The notes under the pieces were generated by a model. That model was not told where the DNA came from and made no database searches. It saw nothing but the letters and a program-made list of their open reading frames with translations. Shown here one piece after another: positions 33,345-40,627 of a stretch of DNA of 64,000 nt. A program made the position numbers and the translations under genes. The DNA comes from Sphingomonas sp. Leaf407 (GTDB lineage: Bacteria > Pseudomonadota > Alphaproteobacteria > Sphingomonadales > Sphingomonadaceae). The stretch spans positions 62,001 through 126,000 of the forward strand of contig NZ_LMQO01000002.1 in the NCBI RefSeq assembly GCF_001425385.1, read 5' to 3'. The first letter of the stretch is position 1, and each line of letters begins with the position of its first letter.

Positions 33345-34643
33345 GTGGCGACGATCGCTGCGGCCGGTGCCGCCGTGCCGCCCGCCAACCGCCGCGCGTG
33401 GTTCGTGCTTGCCATCCTGTGCTTCGTCTATGTGCTGAATTTCCTCGACCGACAGTTGCTGGCGATCCTCGCCAAGCCGATCCGCGACGAACTGGGCCTG
33501 ACGCATGGCCAGATCGGGCTGATAAGCGGGCTGTATTTCGCGCTGTTCTATTGCGTGTTGTCGATTCCGGTGGCGTGGTTCGCCGATCGCAGCAACCGGG
33601 TGCGGGTCGTGGCGCTTGCCTGCGCATTATGGAGCGCGGCGACCGCCGCCTGTGGTCTTGCCGGCAACTACGGCCAGTTGGCGGGCGCGCGGATGATGGT
33701 CGGGGTCGGCGAAGCGGGAGGCGTGCCGCCGTCCTATGCGATCATCTCCGACTATTTCCGCCCCGGCACGCGCGGCACCGCGCTTGGCTTCTATAATCTG
33801 GGGCCGCCGATCGGCAACGCGCTGGGCGTGGCGTTCGGCGCGTCGATCGCCGCCGCCTATAGCTGGCGCGACGCCTTCATGGCGCTGGGCATCGTCGGCG
33901 TCGCGACCGCGATCGTCGTATTCCTGACGGTCCGCGAGCCCAAGCGCGGCGGACTGGACGGAGCGAGCGGCATCGCCACCGAACGCGCGCCGTTCTGGCC
34001 GACCTGTCGCATGTTCTTCACCCGTCGCGTGCTGCTGCTCACCGCGCTCGCCACCGGCGCCAACCAGTTCATCACCTATGCCGCCGCCAATTTCATCACC
34101 CTGTTCCTGATGGAAGAAAAGGGGATGACGCTGAACGAGGTCGCGGTGTGGTACGCGCTGCTGGTGCTGGTTTCGATGGGCGGCGGCATCTTCCTCGCCG
34201 GGCGGATGGTCGATCGCTTCGTGCCGCGCGACCGGCGGGCCTATGCCTATATCCCCGCCGTCGCGCTGGTCGTCGCCGCGCCGTTTTTCGCCGGATTCAT
34301 CGCCGCGCCGGGGTGGCAGTTGGCGATGGTGCTGCTGGTGCTGCCGATGGGGCTCAATTATTTCTACCTCTCGCCCGCCGTCGCGTTCGTGCAGGAATCG
34401 GTGCCGCCCGCGCAGCGGGTGATGGCCGGCGCGCTGCTGCTGCTGGTCATGAACCTGATCGGCCTCGGCCTTGGTCCCACCTATCTCGGCGCGGCGAGCG
34501 ACTGGTTCGCGAGCGCGGGGCATGCCAGGCCGTTGCAGATGGCGTTCTACACGCTGCTCCCCTTCTATGCGGTGGCGGTGCTGCTGTTCCTCGCGCTCGC
34601 CCGGGCGATCGGTCGCGAGACGCTTGCCGGAGAGGTCGCATGA
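33345..34643 (+). CDS. MFS transporter (spinster-like)
   Basis: A 432-residue, 12-helix major facilitator. NFLDRQLLAILAKPIRDELG, the segment YFALFYCVLSIPVAWFADRS, MVGVGEAGGVPPSYAIISDY and FRPGTRGTALGFYNLGPPIG are typical of the spinster/sphingolipid-transporter-like branch common in sphingomonad catabolic clusters. GTG 33345 begins four bases after the receptor stop, behind AAGGGCC. Its stop overlaps the esterase start (ATGA). It probably moves the receptor's ligand or an esterase product across the inner membrane. Confidence 0.92.
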   Translation: MATIAAAGAAVPPANRRAWFVLAILCFVYVLNFLDRQLLAILAKPIRDELGLTHGQIGLISGLYFALFYCVLSIPVAWFADRSNRVRVVALACALWSAATAACGLAGNYGQLAGARMMVGVGEAGGVPPSYAIISDYFRPGTRGTALGFYNLGPPIGNALGVAFGASIAAAYSWRDAFMALGIVGVATAIVVFLTVREPKRGGLDGASGIATERAPFWPTCRMFFTRRVLLLTALATGANQFITYAAANFITLFLMEEKGMTLNEVAVWYALLVLVSMGGGIFLAGRMVDRFVPRDRRAYAYIPAVALVVAAPFFAGFIAAPGWQLAMVLLVLPMGLNYFYLSPAVAFVQESVPPAQRVMAGALLLLVMNLIGLGLGPTYLGAASDWFASAGHARPLQMAFYTLLPFYAVAVLLFLALARAIGRETLAGEVA

Positions 34644-36271
34644 CGCGCGCTTTCGCATTCGGCGCGGCGATCGCCGCGCTGCTGACGACCGGTGCGGCGG
34701 TCGCCGCCGGCCCGGTCGCCACCCTGCCGGCGGGCAGGGTCGAGGGGGTCCGCCTCGGCGAAACCGATGTGTTTCGCGGCATCCCCTTCGCCAAGGCACC
34801 GGTCGGCGAGCTGCGCTGGCGCGCACCGGTGCCGGCGGCCGAGTGGAGCGACATCCGCAAGGCGACCGAGTTCGCCGATGCCTGTGTCCAGCCCGCACCG
34901 CGCATGGGCAGCATCTATGCCGATCCGCCGCGCCGGATGAGCGAGAATTGCCTCGCGCTCAACGTCTGGCGACCGCGCAGGCCGGGCAACCATCCGGTGT
35001 TCGTGTGGGTGCATGGCGGGTCGCTGATCGCGGGCTATGGTCATGAGGCGATGTTCGACGGACGAAAGCTCGCCGAACAGGGGCTGGTGGTCGTGTCGAT
35101 CAACTATCGCCTCGGCGTGCTCGGCTATCTGGCGCATCCCGCGCTGAGCGCGGAAAACGAACAGCGCCTGTCGGGCAATTACGGGCTGATGGATCAGGTC
35201 GCGGCGCTGCGCTGGGTCCAGCGCAATATCGCCGGTTTCGGCGGCGATCCCGCCAATGTCACGCTGGCGGGCGAGTCGGCGGGCGCGCTCAGCACCCTGT
35301 ATCTGATGGCGTCGCCGGCGGCACGCGGCCTGTTCCACAAGGCGATCGCGCAAAGTGCCTATATGATCTCGACCCCCGAACTGCGCGCGACCGCGCACGG
35401 CACGCCATCGGCGGAGGCCGAGGGCGTGCGCGTTGCGGCGGCGGTTGGGGCGGGCAACCTTGCCGCGCTGCGCGCGATGCCGGCGGCGACGCTGGTGCAG
35501 AAGGCGGCGGCGTCGGGCTATATTCCGTGGGGCAGCGTCGATGGCGTGTGGCTGCGGCGGCAACTGGTCGAGACGTTCGATCGCGGCGAACAGGCGAAGG
35601 TGCCGATCCTGACCGGGTTCAACGCCGGCGAAATCCGCTCGCTGCGGTTCCTGTTGCCGCCGGCCCCGGCCGACGCGCAAGCCTATGTCGCGACGATCAG
35701 TGCGCGCTATGGCGATCTCGCCGCGCCGTTCCTGAAGCTGTATCCCGCCGCGACGATGGCGGAGTCGATGCTGGCGACGACGCGCGACGCGATGTACGGC
35801 TGGACCTCGACCCGGCTCGCGCTGCGCCAGACGGCGGCCGGGCAGGACGCCTATCTCTATTATTTCGACCATGGCTACCCGGCGGCCGACGACAACGGGC
35901 TGCACGCCTTCCACGCCGCCGAAATCCCCTATGTGTTCGGCACCGCGCGCGACATGCCGCCGTCGTGGCCGGTCGTGCCCGACACTCCGCGCGAGCGGGC
36001 GCTGTCGGCGGCGATGATCGGCTATTGGACATCGTTCGCCAAGACCGGCGTGCCGAAGGCCAAGGATGCGCCGGCATGGCCGGCATATGGCGAAGGCGCG
36101 CGGTTCATGGCGTTCGCGGGCCAGCCGCGCCCGGGCGCGTACCTGTTCCCCAACATGTACGCGCTGCACGAAGCCGCGACCTGTCGTCGCCGCGCGGCGG
36201 GCGATCAGCCGTGGAACTGGAATGTCGGCGTCGCCTCGCCGGTGCTCGCCGGGACGGAGGCATGCCGATGA
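34640..36271 (+). CDS. Exported type-B carboxylesterase
   Basis: A 543-residue carboxylesterase of the esterase/acetylcholinesterase family, with signal peptide RAFAFGAAIAALLTTGAAVA. FRGIPFAKAPVGELRWRAP, the segment ENCLALNVWRP, the oxyanion motif VWVHGGSLIAGYG and the nucleophile Ser213 in GESAGALS are present; His in LHAFHAAEIPYVFG is the likely triad base. It hydrolyses esters in the periplasm or at the membrane. ATGA overlaps with the MFS gene before it and the CoA ligase gene after it show tight coupling. It probably cleaves an imported ester to an acid for CoA activation (inference). Confidence 0.92.
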   Translation: MTRAFAFGAAIAALLTTGAAVAAGPVATLPAGRVEGVRLGETDVFRGIPFAKAPVGELRWRAPVPAAEWSDIRKATEFADACVQPAPRMGSIYADPPRRMSENCLALNVWRPRRPGNHPVFVWVHGGSLIAGYGHEAMFDGRKLAEQGLVVVSINYRLGVLGYLAHPALSAENEQRLSGNYGLMDQVAALRWVQRNIAGFGGDPANVTLAGESAGALSTLYLMASPAARGLFHKAIAQSAYMISTPELRATAHGTPSAEAEGVRVAAAVGAGNLAALRAMPAATLVQKAAASGYIPWGSVDGVWLRRQLVETFDRGEQAKVPILTGFNAGEIRSLRFLLPPAPADAQAYVATISARYGDLAAPFLKLYPAATMAESMLATTRDAMYGWTSTRLALRQTAAGQDAYLYYFDHGYPAADDNGLHAFHAAEIPYVFGTARDMPPSWPVVPDTPRERALSAAMIGYWTSFAKTGVPKAKDAPAWPAYGEGARFMAFAGQPRPGAYLFPNMYALHEAATCRRRAAGDQPWNWNVGVASPVLAGTEACR

Positions 36272-37836
36272 CCGCCGAGGTGATGCCGGGGGCGATGCAG
36301 GATTTCCCGTTGACGCTCGACCGCTTCCTGACCCATGCCGGCAAATGGCACCCCCATGCCGAAGTGGTCGCCGCCACGCCCGACGGGTCGGTGCAGCGCA
36401 TCGGCTATGCCGAACTGGAGCGGCGGTCGCGGGCGATCTCGGCGGCGCTGATCGCCAAGGGGATCGGCCTTGGCGACCATGTCGCCACGCTGGCATGGAA
36501 CAGCCGGGCGCATGTCGAAACGTGGTATGCGATCATGGGGATCGGCGCTGTGTGCCACACGCTCAACCCCCGGCTGACGCCCGCGCAACTGGCCGACATG
36601 CTCGACCAGTCGCAGGCGAGGATCATGGTGGTGAGCGCCGACCTGGTCCCATTGGCGCAGGCGGCGGCGGCGTTGCTCGACCACCCGCCGGCATTGCTGG
36701 CGATCGACGGGCCGGCGGCGGTCGACGCGCTCGACACGCTGGTCGAGCCGGGGGCGTCGGCGATATGGGGCGGGTTCGACGAGCGGATGCCGTCGGGGCT
36801 GTGCTTCACCTCGGGCACGACCGGGCGGCCCAAGGGCGTGACCTATACCCATCGCGCCTGTTTCCTGCATACGTTGCGCAGTTTGCAGGCCGATGTGATG
36901 GCGATCACCGCCGCCGACCGGGTGCTGGCGGCGGTGCCGATGTTCCATGCCAATGCGTGGGGGCTGCCGTTCGCGGTGCCGGCGGTCGGCGCGACGCTGG
37001 TGCTGCCCGGGCGGACGACCGACGGCGCGAGCCTCGCCCGGCTGATCGCCGCCGAAGGGGTGACGATCGCGGTCGGGGTGCCGACGGTGTGGCTGGGGCT
37101 GGTCGAGCATCTCGACAGCGTCGGTGGCGAGGTGCCGAGCCTGAAGCGGATCATCGTCGGCGGCGCACCGATGCCCCCTGCGCTGATGGAGCGGCTCGAA
37201 CGGCGGCTGGGCGTGACCGTGCAGACGAGCTGGGGCATGACCGAGCTGTCGCCCGCCGGCACCTTCGCCCCGCCCGGCGACGCCGACCGGCAGGCGGCAT
37301 CGTCCGGCCGGCCGGCGATCGGGATCGACCTGTTGCTGACCGATGCCGATGGCGTCGCCCTGCCCGAACAGCGCGAGGTGGAAGGGCATTTGCAGGTGCG
37401 CGGCGCGGCGGTGGTCGACCGTTATTTCGGCCATGCGGCGCCGGCGACCGATGCGGCGGGCTGGTTCGCGACCGGCGATCTGGCGCGGATCGGCCGGGAC
37501 GGCAGCCTGTTCATCACCGGTCGCGCCAAGGATCTCATCAAATCGGGCGGCGAATGGATCAACCCGGCCGAGATCGAGGGCGTGGTCGGCGCGTTGCCGC
37601 AAGTGTCGATGGCGGCGGTGATCGGGCGCAGCGACGTCAAATGGGGCGAGCGGCCGATTCTGGTCGTCGAACTGCGCGACGGGGAGGACATCCGCGACGA
37701 GGCGCTGCTGGCGACGCTGCGCGGGCGGGTGGCGCCATGGTGGATTCCCGACGCGGTCGTACGCCTGCCCGCCATGCCGCTGGCCGCGACCGGCAAGATC
37801 GACAAGCTGCGGCTGCGTGCCGAGCATGGCCAATGA
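36268..37836 (+). CDS. Acyl-CoA ligase (AMP-forming)
   Basis: A 522-residue ANL-family ligase. GLCFTSGTTGRPKGVTYTHR is the P-loop motif, TSWGMTELSP binds AMP, GWFATGDLARIGRDGS with FITGRAKDLIKSGGEWINP is the hinge and C-terminal region, and TGKIDK contains the catalytic Lys. It activates a carboxylic acid with ATP and CoA. Sequence style is of the medium- to long-chain fatty acid or aryl acid type, not distinguishing. ATG 36268 is seven bases from GGAGG and overlaps the esterase stop; ATG 36262 is too close to the ribosome-binding site. It would activate the acid released by the esterase. Confidence 0.93.
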   Translation: MTAEVMPGAMQDFPLTLDRFLTHAGKWHPHAEVVAATPDGSVQRIGYAELERRSRAISAALIAKGIGLGDHVATLAWNSRAHVETWYAIMGIGAVCHTLNPRLTPAQLADMLDQSQARIMVVSADLVPLAQAAAALLDHPPALLAIDGPAAVDALDTLVEPGASAIWGGFDERMPSGLCFTSGTTGRPKGVTYTHRACFLHTLRSLQADVMAITAADRVLAAVPMFHANAWGLPFAVPAVGATLVLPGRTTDGASLARLIAAEGVTIAVGVPTVWLGLVEHLDSVGGEVPSLKRIIVGGAPMPPALMERLERRLGVTVQTSWGMTELSPAGTFAPPGDADRQAASSGRPAIGIDLLLTDADGVALPEQREVEGHLQVRGAAVVDRYFGHAAPATDAAGWFATGDLARIGRDGSLFITGRAKDLIKSGGEWINPAEIEGVVGALPQVSMAAVIGRSDVKWGERPILVVELRDGEDIRDEALLATLRGRVAPWWIPDAVVRLPAMPLAATGKIDKLRLRAEHGQ

Positions 37837-37856
37837 ACTTTGGAAAGGATGACAGG

Positions 37857-38756
37857 ATGCAGCTTCAGGATCGGGTCGCGATCGTTACCGGTGCCGGCGG
37901 CGGGCTGGGCCGGACGCATGCGCTGTTCCTCGCGCGGCATGGTGCGCGGATCGTGGTCAACGACGTGTCGCCGCAGCAGGCCGAAGCGGTCGCGCAGGAA
38001 ATCCGCGATGGCGGCGGGGCGGCGATGGCGCTGGCCGGATCGGTGAGCGACGAGGGGGCGATCGGCGAGGGTGTGGGCGCGGTGCTGGCGCGGTGGGGGC
38101 GGGTCGACATCCTCGTCAACAACGCCGGCATCCTGCGCGACAGGAGCTTTGCCAAGATGACGATGGCCGATTTCCGGACCGTGATCGACGTCCACCTGAT
38201 GGGCGCGGCGATCTGTTCGAAGGCGGTGTGGGACCCGATGCGCGAACAGCGGCATGGCCGGATCGTCATGACGACGTCGTCGTCCGGGCTGTACGGCAAT
38301 TTCGGGCAGGCGAACTACGGTGCCGCCAAGATGGCGCTGGTCGGGCTGATGCAGACGCTGGCGATCGAGGGCGCGAAATACGACATCCGCGTCAACGCGC
38401 TGGCCCCGACCGCCGCGACGCAGATGACGCATGGCGTGCTGCCCGACGACAGCCTTGCCCGGCTCGACCCGGCACTGGTCAGCAACGGGTTGCTGGCGCT
38501 GACCGGCGATGTCGCACCGACGCGCGCGATCCTGTGCGCGGGCGGCGGACATTTCGCCGTCGCCAACGTCACCCTCACCGATGGTGTCTATATCGGTGAC
38601 GGCCCCCATGCGGCCGATCGATTGATCGAACGCTGGGACGAGGTTCGCGACCGGAACGGCGAAACCGTCCCCGAATACGGATTTTTTCAGGCGGAGCGCG
38701 AAGTCGTCAGCGCGCGGAATGCAGCATCGCGGTGTGCCGCCGCAAGTGTTGGATGA
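37857..38756 (+). CDS. SDR related to 17-beta-hydroxysteroid dehydrogenase 4/hydroxyacyl-CoA dehydrogenase
   Basis: A 299-residue SDR whose closest family pattern is the MFE-2 dehydrogenase module: VAIVTGAGGGLGRTHALFLA, IVVNDVSPQQAEAVAQEIRD, VDILVNNAGILRDRSFAKMT, the Ser-Tyr-Lys of TTSSSGLYGNFGQANYGAAK and VNALAPTAATQMTHGVLPDD. That group oxidises 3-hydroxyacyl-CoA, or steroids. ATG 37857 has AAGGATGACAGG before it; ATG 37833 overlaps the ligase stop but lacks a site. The ligase-dehydrogenase order suggests a start of beta-oxidation-like degradation, with remaining enzymes encoded elsewhere. Confidence 0.88.
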   Translation: MQLQDRVAIVTGAGGGLGRTHALFLARHGARIVVNDVSPQQAEAVAQEIRDGGGAAMALAGSVSDEGAIGEGVGAVLARWGRVDILVNNAGILRDRSFAKMTMADFRTVIDVHLMGAAICSKAVWDPMREQRHGRIVMTTSSSGLYGNFGQANYGAAKMALVGLMQTLAIEGAKYDIRVNALAPTAATQMTHGVLPDDSLARLDPALVSNGLLALTGDVAPTRAILCAGGGHFAVANVTLTDGVYIGDGPHAADRLIERWDEVRDRNGETVPEYGFFQAEREVVSARNAASRCAAASVG

Positions 38757-38870
38757 TCGCGGCATATACTGTCGCCGAAGCAGGCCTGTGTTCGGTTGTC
38801 TCTTTCGTCGACGCCGTTGCGCCTTATATACGGCCCGGGGGCAGAGTCGCCCCTGCAATGGAACGTATTG

Positions 38871-39221
38871 ATGCCGGCATTCAAAACCCCTGATTTCAAT
38901 GAGCGCACTGCTGCTGCCCGAGCGGCCAAACTACAGGCGTTGAAGCAATATCGCGAACGGCCCGAGCCGGACCCCGCCGATGTAGCTGCACGCCAGGCCG
39001 CGCGTCAGGCGCGGGAGGCCGCGCAGGCCGAGCGCCAGGCCGCGAAGCAGGCGGCGATCGAACTGGCCAAGGCGCAAGCTGCACAAGCCGCAGCGGAGGC
39101 CGAAGCCGCTGCCCTCGCCGAAGCGGAAGCCATCAAGGCGAAGCGTCCGAAGGTGCCTACCGCAGCCGAGCTGAAGGCGGCACGCGACGCCCGCTATGCC
39201 GCGCGCAAGGCCCGCAAATAA
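38871..39221 (+). CDS. DUF6481-like Ala/Lys-rich small protein
   Basis: A 116-residue, highly charged helical protein: PAFKTPDFNERTAAARAAKL, ALKQYRERPEPDPADVAARQ, then Ala/Gln/Arg-rich heptads to LKAARDARYAARKARK. Its start and composition match the DUF6481 family of sphingomonads; biochemical role unknown, likely nucleic-acid or ribosome associated given its charge. ATG 38871 starts the conserved region. A 5' leader with a TATATA box-like element (38825-38830) and a GGGGC-AGAGTC-GCCCC stem (38838-38853) precedes it, suggesting regulated translation (weak). It ends convergent with the AraC gene. Confidence 0.82.
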   Translation: MPAFKTPDFNERTAAARAAKLQALKQYRERPEPDPADVAARQAARQAREAAQAERQAAKQAAIELAKAQAAQAAAEAEAAALAEAEAIKAKRPKVPTAAELKAARDARYAARKARK

Positions 39222-39228
39222 CACGCCG

Positions 39229-39268
39229 GCGGGGTTGCTGCCGATGCGGTCGCATGGCTGAACCCCGC
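39229..39268. terminator. Weak hairpin between convergent genes
   Basis: GCGGGGTT (39229-39236) and AACCCCGC (39261-39268) are complementary with a 24-base loop, lying between the DUF6481-like and AraC genes. The loop is long and there is no T-run, so confidence is low. Confidence 0.3.
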
Positions 39269-40266
39269 TAATCGATACTGTCGAGCGCGTGTCGGATCCG
39301 GTCGGGTATGGCACTGGCCGTCGACGACAGGATCGCGGCGTGGCCGTGGCCCAGGTCGCTTGGTGCCGATCCGAACGCCTTGCGAAAGCTTCGGGAAAGT
39401 GCTGCCTGATCGCGAAAGCCGTAGCGTGCGGCCAGCTCGACCAGGGTGCTGCCGTTCAGCGGATTGGACATCGCCCGGTGGACCGCCCGCAGGCGGCGCA
39501 TCCGGTCATAGGCGAGCAGTCCGCCGTCCCGCTCGAACAACCGATAGACGACCGAGCGCGAGATGCCGAGCGCGGCGGTGATGCCCGCGACCGACAAGGT
39601 GCCGGGCGGTTGCGCCGCGACATAGTTTTTCGCCATGGCGAGCAGCGACAACTGGTCGGTGCGCCGGTGGATGCCGGCGCGCAGCAGCGCGGCGGCGGCA
39701 AGATCGCGCAGGATCGTCGCATAGAGCGGCGCGCTGTCGGCCGATGCCGCCGGAAAGAACCGGATCATCCGGGTCGCGATGGTCTGAAGCAACATCAGGT
39801 CGGGAACGGGGGCGAGCGCACCCTGAAAGTCGATCGGCCCGACCGTTTCCTCTAGGAAATCGCGCGCGAAATACAGGATCAGGCAGCGGATACGGGTCGA
39901 GGTCGCGGTGCTGGGCCGGCCATAGTCGCGCAGGAAGGAGACGGGCGCTTCCAAGAGCGTCGTCTCGCCATCGGATTCGAACGTGATCGAGCCTTCGAGC
40001 AACTGGACGAGTTGCAGATAATCGGCATCGACCGCGTTGACGAGCATCTGATCGCGGATCGCCACGAACGGATCGACCTCGACCAGCGTGATCTGCAACC
40101 CGCCGAGGTCCCACAGATCGCCGCGCGCCAGAAACGGTCCCGGCGCAAGCGGTCGCAACCGTGCGCCGCGCGAGTGCGCCGCCCAATAGGCGAACTGCTC
40201 GGCCTCCGGCAGAACCGAGGAATCCATGACGATCTTCGGGATCGTGGCGTGAGAATCATCGTGCAT
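39268..40266 (-). CDS. AraC-family transcriptional regulator
   Basis: A 332-residue AraC-type activator. The N-terminal half (LEGSITFESDGETTLLEAPV, MTRFFPAAS-like region) is a cupin-like ligand domain of the AraC-binding-like family. The C-terminal two-HTH region includes GTLSVAGITAALGISRSVVY, RLFERDGGLLAYDRMRRLRA, STLVELAARYGFRDQAALSR and SFRKAFGSAPSDL. It diverges from the giant autotransporter gene with 361 bp between starts, so it is a natural candidate regulator of that gene (inference). Its effector is unknown. Confidence 0.9.
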   Translation of the reverse strand: MHDDSHATIPKIVMDSSVLPEAEQFAYWAAHSRGARLRPLAPGPFLARGDLWDLGGLQITLVEVDPFVAIRDQMLVNAVDADYLQLVQLLEGSITFESDGETTLLEAPVSFLRDYGRPSTATSTRIRCLILYFARDFLEETVGPIDFQGALAPVPDLMLLQTIATRMIRFFPAASADSAPLYATILRDLAAAALLRAGIHRRTDQLSLLAMAKNYVAAQPPGTLSVAGITAALGISRSVVYRLFERDGGLLAYDRMRRLRAVHRAMSNPLNGSTLVELAARYGFRDQAALSRSFRKAFGSAPSDLGHGHAAILSSTASAIPDRIRHALDSID

Positions 40267-40627
40267 TGCGGACCCGGTATTGTTGCGCGTCGCGTGTCAT
40301 CGTTCGAGTAACGGGTCCGGGCAAGCTATCCGTGCCACGGCTTTTACTTCGGAAGCCAATGTTGCAACGCGCAAAAATCGGGATTTGCGGGTTCCTGGCA
40401 AATGATGCCGGCGATTGTGTCCGATATGGTCCGACACAGAATCCCGTATGGAATTGCCGGCCGTCCCAACTGTTCCAAAATGCTCTGACGTAACGATTTT
40501 TTGGAACACGACGCCGATTGTCAATTTGCCCCTACCGGATATGGGTGATGGATTAGGGCGATGTTGCTTCGCGAATGACGGGTTTCGTTCGACGGCGATC
40601 ATCCTGCCGGGGTATCGGGGGTAGAGT
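40267..40627. promoter_or_regulatory. Divergent regulatory region of AraC and the giant autotransporter
   Basis: The 361-bp region is AT-richer than its surroundings and holds no gene. Two inverted repeats stand out: TGTGTC-N11-GACACA (40416-40438) and TGTTCCAAAA-N18-TTTTGGAACA (40471-40508). A possible promoter is TTGTCA (40518-40523), 16 bases, TATGGG (40540-40545), followed 83 bp later by the ATG with GGGGG TAGAGT before it. AraC-type regulators usually bind direct repeats, so these palindromes may serve another protein. Confidence 0.5.
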
